Origin: Deltaproteobacteria bacterium
Lineage (GTDB): Bacteria > Desulfobacterota > Binatia > UBA9968 > JAJDTQ01
Assembly: GCA_028818775.1 (NCBI GenBank)
Contig: JAPPNE010000017.1
Location: 1 to 43,470 of the forward strand
Length of the DNA stretch: 43,470 bases
Direction of reading: 5' to 3'
Shown: positions 16,617 through 25,145 of the stretch, piece after piece
Numbering within the stretch: position 1 is the stretch's first letter
How the letters are laid out: the number at the start of each line of letters is the position of its first letter
Notes under the pieces: model-generated
What the model was told of the DNA's origin: nothing
The model's input: the letters and a program-made list of their open reading frames with translations, nothing else
The model's database searches: none
Position numbers and translations under genes: made by a program

Positions 16617-18221
16617 TCAGGCAGTCCTCGTCCCCGCCGCCTCCGCCGACCCCGCCACCGGCGGCGCCTTCTCCTGCCCCCTCCGCGTCTTCAGAAACGA
16701 CACCATCACCACCAGCCCCAGGTACATGATTCCGATCAGGACGAATAGCTGGTGGTAGGCCAGGGTCACGCCCTCCGTCAGCAGGCTGAAGCCCAGCAGT
16801 GACTCGGCGCGTTGTTCCAGGCCGATGCCGAACTGGCCGGCGTGCTGGAGCAGGGCGTGGATCTGGAGCATGACATCGTCGCGCAGGTTTTCCGTCAGGC
16901 GGGCGCCTAGCCCGGGGGTCATGGCCTCGACCTTGTAGAAGATGTGGCGCTCCAGGAGGAAGCTCAGGGTGGCGATGCCGAAGGCTTCGCCCAACCCGCG
17001 GGCGAGGCCCAGGATGCCGCTGCCCATGCGCGACTCGCCCTCGGGCAGGGCGCCCAAGGCGATGGAGTTGAGCGGCGCGTTGATGGTGGACTGGCCGATG
17101 CTCTTGAGTATCACCAGGAAGTAGATCACACCCACGCCGGTCCAGATGGTGACGTTGGCCAGGCTGAAGAGCGTCACCGTGAGCAGCACGAGCCCCGTCA
17201 CCAGCAGGATCCTGGGTCCGAACCGGTCCGACAGCATGCCGGCGAAGGGCGACACGATGCCCACTGCGACGGCGGCGGGAAGCATGAAGATGCCGGCCTG
17301 CAGGGGCGGGTAGAAGAGCGCCTTCTGCAGGAACAGATTCAAGATGAAGCTGGTGCCGCGGAACCCCATGACCCGGATCAGCACGATCATGCTCGAGATG
17401 CTGAAGTTGAGGTCCTTGAAGTAGCGGATCTGGACATAGGGGTGCTCGGCCCGGAGCTCGGCGATGATGAAGACCGCGATGAGCAGGGCGGCGGTTCCGA
17501 ACAGGGACAGGATCCGCTGGCTGGTCCAGCCCTCCTCCTGGCCCTGGGTGAGGCCCAGGAGCATGACCACGAGCCCGCCGGTGAGGGTCAGGAATCCGAG
17601 CAGGTCGAAGGCGGAGGGCTTGTGGGACGAGGACCGCCGGGGAAGGATGACCACCGCCGCCATGACGGCGAAAATCAGGGTCGGGAGCGGCAGGTAGAAG
17701 ATCGTCCGCCAGCTTATGTACTGGGCCAGATAGCCGCCCGCCGGCGGTCCGAAGAACGGCCCCAGCGACCAGCCGGTCATGAACAGCCCCATGGCGAGCC
17801 CGCGCTCGTTCCGCGGAAAGGCCTCGTACATGATGGACATGGACACGCCGATGAGCGGCCCCACCCCCATGCCCTGGATGATGCGGAAGAAGATCAGCGA
17901 GTTGACGTCCCAGGCGATGGAGCACAGGAACGAGCCCGCGCCGAAGGTGGCGGCGCTCAGGATGAAGAGGTTGCGGTCGCCGATGCGCTGTCCCAGCCAG
18001 CCAACGCAGGGAATCAGCACGGTGCGGGTGATCATGAACGCGATCAGCACCCACTGGATCCGGTGCAGCGAGGTGCCCAGCGACGACATCATCGCCGGGA
18101 TGGCGGTGTCGACGCCCGTGATGCCGAGCCCGACGCTGATCATCCCCAGCGACAGGGTGATGGTGACGGGCCACTTGCGGGCGGGGTCGTATGTCTGGAC
18201 GGGAGGCGGCGCGGGAGTCAT
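16617..18221 (-). CDS. DHA2-family MFS drug efflux transporter (EmrB-like)
   Basis: A 534-residue inner-membrane transporter with about fourteen hydrophobic helices, DHA2 (EmrB/QacA) family. Near the N-terminus DTAIPAMMSSLG and the loop motif GWLGQRIGDRNLF are visible, followed by the motif C-like helix GWSLGPFFGPPAGGYLA. It pumps hydrophobic compounds out, with the HlyD-family protein encoded just upstream on the same strand as its periplasmic adaptor. The C-terminal tail (KTRRGQEKAPPVAGSAEA) is cytoplasmic and charged. The ribosome site is poor; a hairpin repeat sits in the 64-base gap to the upstream gene. The pair forms an EmrAB-type pump; an outer-membrane channel gene is not present. 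Confidence 0.92.
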   Translation of the reverse strand: MTPAPPPVQTYDPARKWPVTITLSLGMISVGLGITGVDTAIPAMMSSLGTSLHRIQWVLIAFMITRTVLIPCVGWLGQRIGDRNLFILSAATFGAGSFLCSIAWDVNSLIFFRIIQGMGVGPLIGVSMSIMYEAFPRNERGLAMGLFMTGWSLGPFFGPPAGGYLAQYISWRTIFYLPLPTLIFAVMAAVVILPRRSSSHKPSAFDLLGFLTLTGGLVVMLLGLTQGQEEGWTSQRILSLFGTAALLIAVFIIAELRAEHPYVQIRYFKDLNFSISSMIVLIRVMGFRGTSFILNLFLQKALFYPPLQAGIFMLPAAVAVGIVSPFAGMLSDRFGPRILLVTGLVLLTVTLFSLANVTIWTGVGVIYFLVILKSIGQSTINAPLNSIALGALPEGESRMGSGILGLARGLGEAFGIATLSFLLERHIFYKVEAMTPGLGARLTENLRDDVMLQIHALLQHAGQFGIGLEQRAESLLGFSLLTEGVTLAYHQLFVLIGIMYLGLVVMVSFLKTRRGQEKAPPVAGSAEAAGTRTA

Positions 18222-18229
18222 GGCTTGTT

Positions 18230-18275
18230 AGGCCCTCACCCGGCCTTCGGCCACCCTCTCCCAGAGGGAGAGGGG
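18230..18275. repeat. palindromic intergenic repeat (double hairpin)
   Basis: Two stacked inverted repeats lie in the efflux-pair gap: GGCC-TTC-GGCC at 18242-18252, and CCCTCTCCC-AGA-GGGAGAGGG at 18254-18274 (perfect 9-bp stem). This resembles the short GC-rich REP-like repeats scattered between genes in many environmental proteobacterial genomes. It lies where the ribosome site of the EmrB-like gene would be expected. Confidence 0.8.
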
Positions 18276-18285
18276 TTGTATTTGA

Positions 18286-19173
18286 CTACTCAGACAAACT
18301 CCCGGGGCGCCCGCTGGCCTGGAGTCCGTCCTCGCCGGATTCCGGCTTCGCGATCCGAACCACCGCGAGCATGCCCACCCGGAGGATGCCGTCGGTGTTC
18401 TCCACCGCGATCTTCACCGGCAGCTTCTGCGTAGACTTGATGAACACGCCGGTGAGCTTTTGCGGCGAGAACAGCGAGAACTCGGAAGTGGTGGCGCCGC
18501 CCACGTCCACGACCTTGCCCTCGAACTCGACGCCGGGATACGAATCCAGCCTCACCGTGGCGCTGTTGCCGGGCTTGACGAAGCGGATCTGGGTCTCATC
18601 CACGTTGGCTTCCACCCAGTAGCGGCTGGAGTCCACCACCATGTAGACGGGCTGGCCGGCCTGCACGAACTCTCCCTTGTGGGCATTCTTCTTCACCACC
18701 ACGCCCTTCACCGGACTGCGCAGCGTCATCAGCCCCAGCCGCAACTGGAGCTCCTGCAACTCCGCCTCGGCTTCCCGCACCCGCGCCTTCTTGGCCAGCC
18801 GCTCGGCTTCCTTGATCTCGCGCCTCCGCTCGTCGGCCGCGTGGCGAAGCTCCCGCTCAGCCTGCATCAGCAGGCTGCGGGCGTGCTCCAGCGCGGCCTT
18901 GTGCTGCTCGATGCGGATCAGGACCTCGCGCTTGTCCAGCACCGCCATGATATGGCCGGGCTCCACCGCGTCGCCCTCTTCCCTGGGGAGTGCGTTGATC
19001 CTGCCGGGCACGTCGGTGCTGATGGTGACGATGTCGGCCTTGACCCGGGCGTCGTCGGTGGTGATGTAGCCCAGGGACGACCATATCCACGCCCCCACCG
19101 CGGCCACGATCAGCAACATCGCGATCGCGGTCCACGTGAGCCATCTCTTCTTGCTCGATTCGGTTGCGGCCAT
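18286..19173 (-). CDS. HlyD-family membrane fusion protein (EmrA-like adaptor)
   Basis: A 295-residue periplasmic adaptor of an EmrAB-type efflux pump. One N-terminal transmembrane helix (ATAIAMLLIVAAVGAWIWSS) follows a short basic cytoplasmic segment. A biotinyl-lipoyl-like half begins YITTDDARVKADIV, then a coiled-coil hairpin of about 80 residues rich in Glu, Arg and Ala (HAADERRREIKEAERLAKKA), then the second lipoyl half with LRSPVKGVVVKKN and the beta-barrel region YWVEANVDETQ. ATG 19173 is chosen because upstream sequence in frame does not resemble a membrane anchor. The EmrB-like gene follows 64 bases later on the same strand. Confidence 0.9.
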   Translation of the reverse strand: MAATESSKKRWLTWTAIAMLLIVAAVGAWIWSSLGYITTDDARVKADIVTISTDVPGRINALPREEGDAVEPGHIMAVLDKREVLIRIEQHKAALEHARSLLMQAERELRHAADERRREIKEAERLAKKARVREAEAELQELQLRLGLMTLRSPVKGVVVKKNAHKGEFVQAGQPVYMVVDSSRYWVEANVDETQIRFVKPGNSATVRLDSYPGVEFEGKVVDVGGATTSEFSLFSPQKLTGVFIKSTQKLPVKIAVENTDGILRVGMLAVVRIAKPESGEDGLQASGRPGSLSE

Positions 19174-19293
19174 GTTCGATGATCGCAACCTAGCCCCGCC
19201 GCCCACTTGGTGCAACCTGCCAGTCAGGTTTGCGTCCCCTATGCCCCCTTGCTTGTCCCGCCCTCCGGCTGTCCATCGCCCGCCGAATTCTAT

Positions 19294-20748
19294 ATGCTGC
19301 CGGGCATGAAAGAGATCCACTTCGTCGACACCACCCTGCGCGACGGCCCGTCGAGCCTATGGGCCATGGGCATCCGCACCGACATGATGCTGCCCGTGGC
19401 CGCGCAAATGGACGAGGCCGGCTTCCTGGCCATGGAGATCATCGCTTCGGCCTTCTTCAAGAAGTGCGTGCGCGAACTGAAGGACGACCCCTGGGCTCGC
19501 GTGCGGCGAGTCAAGGAGCGGGTGCCCAAGACGGCGTTGCGGGGAATTCGCAACCGCTACATGGCCGCGTTCCAACATACGCCGCCGGCGGTGCAACAGC
19601 TCTGGCTCGAACGCCTCGCGGCCAACGGCATCAGCGAGTTGCGGACCTCCGATCCGTCCAACACCCCGGCCGTGTGGGCCGAACAGGTGCGCACCGCGGC
19701 GGCCGCCGGACTCGAGACCATCGTCAACCTGATCTTCAGCATCTCGCCCAAGCACACCGACGAATACTATGCCGAGCGCACGCGCGCGGCCGCGAAGCTG
19801 CGGGTGAAGCGCATCTGCCTCAAGGACCCGGGCGGCCTGTTCACGCCGGACCGGACGCGGACGCTGGCCCCGGTGGTGCTGGCGAACAGCGGCGGCATCC
19901 CCGTGGAGTTCCACACCCACTGCAACAGCGGCCTTGGCCCCCTGTGCACCCTGGACGCCATCGAGGCCGGCATCCCCATCATCAACGCCGCGCTGCCGCC
20001 GCTGTCGGACGGCTCGTCCAACCCGTCGCTGTTCAACATCGTGCGCAACGCCCGCGCCCTGGGCTACAACCCGGTCATCGACGCGGACGGCCTGCGGCCG
20101 GTGTCGGAGCATTTCACACGGGTGGCGAAGGAAGAGGGGCTCCCCATCGGCGAACCGCTTCACTACGACGCCTACCACTTCCAGCACCAGGTGCCCGGCG
20201 GGATGATCTCCAACCTGCGGCACCAACTCGCCAACATCGGCATGGGCGAGCGGCTCGGCGAGGTGCTGGACGAGGCCTGCCAAGTGCGGGAGGAGTTCGG
20301 CTATCCCATCATGGTGACGCCGTACTCTCAGTTCGTCGGCAGCCAGTGCGCCATCAACGTGATCCTGGGCAAACGCTACGAGCAGGTCACCGACGAGGTC
20401 ATCCTGTACGCCATGGGCCACTGGGGCGAGGAGGAGGCGTCGTCCATGGACCCGGACGTGCGCGACCGCATCCTCGACCGGCCGCGGGCCAGGGAGCTGC
20501 GGAGCTGGCAGCCGCCGGATACCTCGGTCAAGGAGTTGCGGGAGAAGCTGGGCGGCCCGGGCGTGTCCGACGACGAGTTGCTGCTGCGCTACTTCACCTC
20601 CGAGGAAGACGTGCGCGCCATGCAGCAGGCGCTGCCGCGGTCACGGAACGGCGGCGGGCTCGTCGGGCTGATCCGGTCGCTCACGGAGCGCTCCGAGACC
20701 AGGCAGATCTACATCCGCAGGCCCGACCTGTCGGTGCGACTGGGCTGA
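19294..20748 (+). CDS. HMGL-like / pyruvate carboxylase B-type carboxyltransferase
   Basis: A 484-residue TIM-barrel enzyme of the DRE-TIM/HMGL superfamily with the carboxyltransferase-type C-terminal extension (PYC_OADA), as in pyruvate carboxylase subunit B and oxaloacetate decarboxylase alpha. Active-site features are visible: Asp12 in FVDTTLRDG, Lys177 in ICLKDPGG (the residue that becomes carboxylated), and His207/His209 in EFHTHCNSG for the metal. The C-terminal part includes YHFQHQVPGGMISNL. No AMKM biotin-attachment motif is present, so a separate biotin carrier would be needed or it uses another chemistry. ATG 19294 or 19306 are both possible starts without a good ribosome site. It diverges from the efflux adaptor. 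Confidence 0.85.
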   Translation: MLPGMKEIHFVDTTLRDGPSSLWAMGIRTDMMLPVAAQMDEAGFLAMEIIASAFFKKCVRELKDDPWARVRRVKERVPKTALRGIRNRYMAAFQHTPPAVQQLWLERLAANGISELRTSDPSNTPAVWAEQVRTAAAAGLETIVNLIFSISPKHTDEYYAERTRAAAKLRVKRICLKDPGGLFTPDRTRTLAPVVLANSGGIPVEFHTHCNSGLGPLCTLDAIEAGIPIINAALPPLSDGSSNPSLFNIVRNARALGYNPVIDADGLRPVSEHFTRVAKEEGLPIGEPLHYDAYHFQHQVPGGMISNLRHQLANIGMGERLGEVLDEACQVREEFGYPIMVTPYSQFVGSQCAINVILGKRYEQVTDEVILYAMGHWGEEEASSMDPDVRDRILDRPRARELRSWQPPDTSVKELREKLGGPGVSDDELLLRYFTSEEDVRAMQQALPRSRNGGGLVGLIRSLTERSETRQIYIRRPDLSVRLG

Positions 20749-20766
20749 CCACTCCCGCCCGGTATC

Positions 20767-20866
20767 GTCATTCCCGCGAAAGCGGGAATCCAGGGGCGGT
20801 GGTGGGGCGCTACAGCGGCGTTTCCCCGCCCCACCCCTCCTGGATTCCCGCTTTCGCGGGAATGAC
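20767..20866. repeat. 100-bp palindromic repeat pair between convergent genes
   Basis: Two 28-bp copies of a repeat stand in inverted orientation at 20767-20794 and 20839-20866; each is itself a hairpin (TTCCCGC-GAAA-GCGGGAA). Between them, GGTGGGGCG at 20801-20809 pairs with CGCCCCACC at 20827-20835, so almost the whole segment can fold as one long stem. The unit is a widespread REP-like intergenic repeat of high-GC proteobacteria. Placed between two converging genes, it could end transcription from both sides. Confidence 0.85.
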
Positions 20867-20895
20867 GTATTGGGACGGGGGTCTGAAATCCTCGG

Positions 20896-21936
20896 CTACG
20901 ACAGCCCGTAGAACCGCTTGGCATTGTCGTAGAGGATCTTCTTCTTAAGATCCGACGACAGGTCGGGGCGTTCCAGGAACTCGGGGATGTCGGTGCCGAA
21001 CTCCGACACGGCCTTCTCGTGCGGGTAGTCCGAGGGGTACATCAGGCAGTCCTCGCCGAACTCCCGCGCCACCACGTCGAGGATCTTCTCGTCCAGCTCG
21101 CAGGTGATGAAGACGTTGCCTCCCTTCACGTACTCGCTGGGCAGCTTCTTCAACGGGAAGTGCTTGCGCTTGCGGTCCACGTGGAACTTGTCGTCCATGC
21201 GCTCCATCATGTACGGGACCCAGCCGGCGCCGGCCTCCAGGTAGCCCACCTTCAGCTTCGGGAAGAGATCGAACACGCCGTCCAGCACCATGCTGGCCAT
21301 CTGGATCATCTGCGCGATGGGGTGCTCCAGGGTGTGGATCATGGACATGGTCTTGAGGTAGTCGAAGCCGAGCCCCTGGCTCGGCGCGCCGTGAATGGCC
21401 AGCGGGCAGTCGAGGCGCTGCGCCTCCTCGTAGAGCGGGTGGAAGTCGGAGTGGCCGAAGCCCTTGTGCAGCACGTTGACCGCGGGCAGGAGCCCGCCCA
21501 CCATGCCCTGCTCGGTGACCGCGTGGCGCAACTCCTCGACCGCCTGCGGCACATCGTGCACCGGCAGAATGGCGACGCCCTTGAGACGCGGGCTCGTGCG
21601 CGTGTACTTGTCGTGGAACCAGTTGTTGTAGGCCCGCGCCAGCCCGCACGCCCAGTCGGAGTCCTGGATCAGCCCGAAGCCCAGACCCGCGGTGGGGTAG
21701 AGCACCGCCGCCTCGATGCCGGCGCCGTCGATGAACTCCATCCAGCTCTCCGGCGAGGTCTGGCTGGCCTTCTTCACCCCCTTGACCGCGCCCCGGGGCC
21801 AGCCGTCCAGCGACGGGAACAACCCGAACACCTTGTGCCTGCGGTGCCCCTCGTACGGGCCTTCGAAGTAGTCTTCGAGCTCGTCGTTGTCCTCGAGAAT
21901 GTGTCCGTCGGCGTCGATGATGGGAACCTTGTCCAT
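20896..21936 (-). CDS. amidohydrolase family protein (amidohydrolase 2)
   Basis: A 346-residue metal-dependent hydrolase or decarboxylase of the Amidohydro_2 (ACMSD-like) family. The N-terminal IIDADGHILED supplies the D-x-H-type metal residues. PLAIHGAPSQG carries the later His, the segment MQMIQMASMVLDGVFDLFPKLK is the typical helix-strand before the barrel end, and MYPSDYPHEKA holds the final catalytic Asp. Family members decarboxylate or hydrolyse aromatic and heterocyclic intermediates. A strong GGAGGA stands eight bases before ATG 21936. It diverges from the AAA ATPase gene across a 172-base gap that holds a relatively AT-rich stretch near 22000-22090. The substrate is unknown. Confidence 0.9.
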   Translation of the reverse strand: MDKVPIIDADGHILEDNDELEDYFEGPYEGHRRHKVFGLFPSLDGWPRGAVKGVKKASQTSPESWMEFIDGAGIEAAVLYPTAGLGFGLIQDSDWACGLARAYNNWFHDKYTRTSPRLKGVAILPVHDVPQAVEELRHAVTEQGMVGGLLPAVNVLHKGFGHSDFHPLYEEAQRLDCPLAIHGAPSQGLGFDYLKTMSMIHTLEHPIAQMIQMASMVLDGVFDLFPKLKVGYLEAGAGWVPYMMERMDDKFHVDRKRKHFPLKKLPSEYVKGGNVFITCELDEKILDVVAREFGEDCLMYPSDYPHEKAVSEFGTDIPEFLERPDLSSDLKKKILYDNAKRFYGLS

Positions 21937-22108
21937 GAATCGGTCCTCCTCCCTTGCTCCAATGTGCGCCCGGTTCCAGTGCTCCCAAGGGCGACAAGCG
22001 ACAAGGTATAGAATTCTTCGAGTAAAGCAAGAGGCGGCGAATCTCTTGTATCTGGTTCGCGCAAATCAGATTGCCAAATTCTGAAATACATGCGAAATTC
22101 AATCAGTA

Positions 22109-23260
22109 ATGGAAAGATACAGAAGATTGCTTACCCTGCGGGAGACGGAGCCCGGTACCTTCTTCCTCTGGGGGCCGCGCCAGACGGGCAAGAGCACGCT
22201 TCTCGCCGAGCATTTCTCCGATGTGCCGTGGATCGATCTCCTGCGGCCCGAGTCGTACCGCCGGTACCTGCAGGCGCCGGAGATGCTGATCGAGGAACAG
22301 CGCCGGCATGGCGCCGATTTCATGGTCATCGACGAGGTACAGAAGGTGCCGGCGCTGCTCGACGCGGTGCACTGGCTGATGGAGCACCGGGGCGTTCACT
22401 TTGCGCTGTGCGGGTCGAGCGCGCGCAAGGTTCGGCGCGGGCACGCCAATCTCCTCGGCGGGCGCGCGGAACGCCGGGAGCTTTACGGCCTGTCGGCGAT
22501 GGAGATCGGACCGGACGTGGACCTTGTCCGGCTGCTGAACCATGGCTACTTGCCCCGCATCTACGCCGCGGCGCGGCCCTTGCCGCTGCTGGACGGCTAC
22601 GTCTCGCAGTACCTGAAGGAGGAAGTGGCGGCCGAGGGGCTGTCCCGCAGGCTGCCGGCGTACGCGGATTTCCTCGCCCTCGCCGCGCTCTCCGACGGCG
22701 AAGTGATCAGCTACACCACCATCGCGCGCGACACCGGTGTGGCCAGCCAGACCGTCCGGTCCTACTTCGAGATTCTCGAGGATACGCTGTTGGGGCGTTT
22801 CCTTCCCGCGTATCGGCGCCGCCCGAAGCGCAGGACCGTCGCCGCACCCAAGTTCTACTTCGGTGATGTCGGCGTGGTGAACTTCCTGGCCAGGCGCGGC
22901 GCGCTGAGCCCTGGCGGAGAGCTGTTCGGCAAGGCGTTCGAGAACTGGGTGTTTCATGAGCTTTGCTGCTACAACTCGTACCGGGCGCGCTACGCGGATT
23001 TCCATTACTGGCGCCTCAGCTCCGGCGTCGAGGTCGATTTCGTCGTCAACCACATCGACTGCGCGATCGAAACGAAGGCGGTCCATCGGGTCCGCGCCGA
23101 TCACGCCCGCGGCCTGCGGGAACTGGCCGCCGACCATCCGGAAACCAAGCGCCGTGTCATCGTCTCCCTGGACCCTCACGACCGCAACACCGACAACGGC
23201 ATCGAGTTGCTCCACTACAACACGTTCCTCGCAAGGCTTTGGGAGGGCGATTTCTTTTAG
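22109..23260 (+). CDS. AAA ATPase with DUF4143 domain
   Basis: A 383-residue protein with an AAA_14-type ATPase N-terminus and a DUF4143 C-terminus. Walker A is GPRQTGKST at 22-30 and Walker B is MVIDEVQKVP; a helix-turn-helix-like stretch TTIARDTGVASQTVRSYFEIL lies between the two. The DUF4143 part includes FYFGDVGVVNFLARRG and EVDFVVN, the latter a nuclease-like strand where Glu/Asp align in this group. These proteins are frequent in archaea and bacteria and suspected mobile or nuclease-related; a function is not proven. It interrupts a run of catabolic genes without obvious link to them. No Shine-Dalgarno sequence precedes ATG 22109. Confidence 0.85.
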   Translation: MERYRRLLTLRETEPGTFFLWGPRQTGKSTLLAEHFSDVPWIDLLRPESYRRYLQAPEMLIEEQRRHGADFMVIDEVQKVPALLDAVHWLMEHRGVHFALCGSSARKVRRGHANLLGGRAERRELYGLSAMEIGPDVDLVRLLNHGYLPRIYAAARPLPLLDGYVSQYLKEEVAAEGLSRRLPAYADFLALAALSDGEVISYTTIARDTGVASQTVRSYFEILEDTLLGRFLPAYRRRPKRRTVAAPKFYFGDVGVVNFLARRGALSPGGELFGKAFENWVFHELCCYNSYRARYADFHYWRLSSGVEVDFVVNHIDCAIETKAVHRVRADHARGLRELAADHPETKRRVIVSLDPHDRNTDNGIELLHYNTFLARLWEGDFF

Positions 23261-23340
23261 CCGGCGCGCAGGGCTTCTTCGTTCGAGGAAAGGCGGAAGC
23301 CCAATGCCGTTCGCACCCCGCACTGCGAGCGGTCTCGTCC

Positions 23341-23369
23341 TTGACATTGCCCGCCGGGCTCTCTAACTG
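23341..23369 (+). promoter_or_regulatory. putative promoter before luciferase-like gene
   Basis: A perfect -35 TTGACA at 23341-23346 lies in the 147-base gap after the AAA ATPase gene. The best-spaced -10, TAACTG at 23364-23369 (17-base spacer), matches poorly. It would drive the five or so genes starting at 23408. Evidence is limited to these elements. Confidence 0.3.
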
Positions 23370-23407
23370 TTCGGGATCAACCGCGTCGAGCCACCGAAGG
23401 AGTCAAC

Positions 23408-24403
23408 GTGAGTCTCAAGCTTGGCATCACCATCCCCACCTACACTTGGCCGGACATGGATTACCGGATGGCGCACACGGTGGTGCAGGACTACTCCAGG
23501 CGCACCGAGGCGCTGGGGTTCGAGTCCCTGACCGTGTGGGACCACCTGACCGACGCCCCGGGCCTCTACGGCGGCTCGTGGATGGACCCGCTCATCTGCC
23601 TGGCGGCCGCGGCCGCGTGCACCGAGCGCATCAAGCTGGGCACCCACATCCTGGTGCTGCCGTTGCGGCACCCCGTGCTGCTGGCCAAGGAGATCGCCAC
23701 GCTGGATTACATCTCGGGCGGGCGCTTCTTCTTCGGCGTGGGACCGGGCTGGAGCAAGCCCGAGTTCGACGCCATGGGCATCGACCTGCGCGAGCGCGGG
23801 CGCCGCACCGACGAGATCCTGGACGCGTGCAAGCTGCTGTTGACCGAGAAGCACGTGTCCTACAAGGGCGAGTTCTTCGAGTTCGACGACGTCACCATCG
23901 ACCCCATGCCGCCCAAGTACCCGGAGGTATGGGTCGCCGGGGGCTCACGCATTCCCGACAAGCTGTCGCCCGACAAGCCCTACATGGTGAAGACGGTAAT
24001 GCAGCGCATCGCCAAGCACGCCGACGTCTTCACCTGCCGCGCCTCGGGCAAGCTGGAGTGGGTCAAGCGCGACTTCGAGACCGTCGCCGAGTTCCTCAAG
24101 TCCGTGGGGCGCGACCCCGCCACCCTGGGCTTCGGCCACGTGCAGGCCACCTGGGTCGTAGACACCCAGGACCCGGAGGAGGCGCTGCGGCTCCAGCGCC
24201 CGCACATGGAGCGCATGATGGGCAGCAACCGGAGCTGGGAGCACCTCCAGGAGTGCTACATGGTGGGCAGCATCGACCAGATCATAGAGAAGCTGAGAAT
24301 ACTGGAGAACGCCGGCATGGAGCACGTCACGCTGCAACCCGCCGGCCCCGACATCGAGCAGGTGGAGCTGATCGCGGAGAAGATCATGCCGCATTTCGCG
24401 TAG
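23408..24403 (+). CDS. LLM class flavin-dependent oxidoreductase
   Basis: A 331-residue bacterial-luciferase-like TIM-barrel flavoenzyme (FMN or F420). Visible: the N-terminal strand LKLGITIPTYTWPD, GFESLTVWDHLTDAPG, RIKLGTHILVLPLRHPVLLAKE, then SGGRFFFGVGPGWSKPEF, all typical of the family. The C-terminus has MVGSIDQIIEKLRILENAG, the usual substrate-gate helix. It starts at GTG 23408 with AAGGAG six bases upstream. A DUF2848 gene follows after 13 bases. Together they likely form a catabolic unit. The substrate is not known, and whether FMN or F420 is used cannot be told. Confidence 0.9.
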   Translation: MSLKLGITIPTYTWPDMDYRMAHTVVQDYSRRTEALGFESLTVWDHLTDAPGLYGGSWMDPLICLAAAAACTERIKLGTHILVLPLRHPVLLAKEIATLDYISGGRFFFGVGPGWSKPEFDAMGIDLRERGRRTDEILDACKLLLTEKHVSYKGEFFEFDDVTIDPMPPKYPEVWVAGGSRIPDKLSPDKPYMVKTVMQRIAKHADVFTCRASGKLEWVKRDFETVAEFLKSVGRDPATLGFGHVQATWVVDTQDPEEALRLQRPHMERMMGSNRSWEHLQECYMVGSIDQIIEKLRILENAGMEHVTLQPAGPDIEQVELIAEKIMPHFA

Positions 24404-24416
24404 CGGGGAGAGAAAC

Positions 24417-25115
24417 GTGCGTACATTGAACCTGACAGTGGTGGAAGCCGACGGCAACCGCTCGGACCTTGAGTTCCCGGTGGCGCGGATCCTGGACGCG
24501 GGGTTCACCGGGAAGAACCGGGAAGGGGCCATGAAGCACGTGGAGGAGCTCAAGGCCCACGGCGTGGCCGCGCCGGACCGCATCCCGGCCTATTTCGCGG
24601 TGACCCGTGAGATGGTCACCACCGACGACGAGATCGAGGTGCTGGGCGACGACACTTCCGGCGAGGTGGAGGTGGTGTTCCTGTTCAAGGGGGATGAGGT
24701 TTATATCGCGGTGGGCAGCGACCACACGGACCGTGAGCTGGAGAAGGATAGCATCCCCAAGTCCAAGGTCATTTGCGCCAAGGTGGTGTCCCGTGAGGTA
24801 TGGAGGCTCGCGGACGTGAAGCCCCACTGGGAACGGCTGAAGCTCCAGAGCTGGATCGATGTGGACGGGCGGCGAACGCTCTACCAGGAAGGGTCCCTGG
24901 CTGACTTCCTGACCGTCGACGACTTTCTCGACGGCGTGAGGGCCGTGGTGAAGGACGGGGCACTGGACGGCATGGTGCTCTACATGGGGACCATGCCCAG
25001 CCTGGGCGGCGAGCTGCTGTTCTCGCCCACCTTCGAAGGGCGCCTTTCCGACGACGTACTCGGGCGCGAGCTGTCGTTCCGCTACAGCATCCGCCCCATC
25101 GACTGGCTCTCGTAG
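24417..25115 (+). CDS. DUF2848 family protein
   Basis: A 232-residue protein of the DUF2848 family, related to fumarylacetoacetate hydrolase-like folds. Family features are AGFTGKNREGAMKHVEELKAHGV, TSGEVEVVF, then VGSDHTDRELEKDSIPKSK with the conserved GSDHTDR and SK, and LKLQSWID further on. Members of this fold often hydrolyse C-C bonds or decarboxylate ring-cleavage products, but this subfamily is uncharacterised as far as I know. It starts at GTG 24417 with GGGGAGAG upstream and sits 13 bases after the flavoenzyme, 30 bases before an amidase gene, so probably the same operon. Confidence 0.85.
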   Translation: MRTLNLTVVEADGNRSDLEFPVARILDAGFTGKNREGAMKHVEELKAHGVAAPDRIPAYFAVTREMVTTDDEIEVLGDDTSGEVEVVFLFKGDEVYIAVGSDHTDRELEKDSIPKSKVICAKVVSREVWRLADVKPHWERLKLQSWIDVDGRRTLYQEGSLADFLTVDDFLDGVRAVVKDGALDGMVLYMGTMPSLGGELLFSPTFEGRLSDDVLGRELSFRYSIRPIDWLS

Positions 25116-25145
25116 CCGGCGTTGGCCGCAATACATCCGAGGCAT

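Noticed and set aside
16944..18434. Open frame of about 496 codons on the plus strand across the efflux pump genes
   Set aside because: Composition is a shadow (Gly, Glu, His, Asp rich), and the minus strand encodes a complete EmrB-like transporter.
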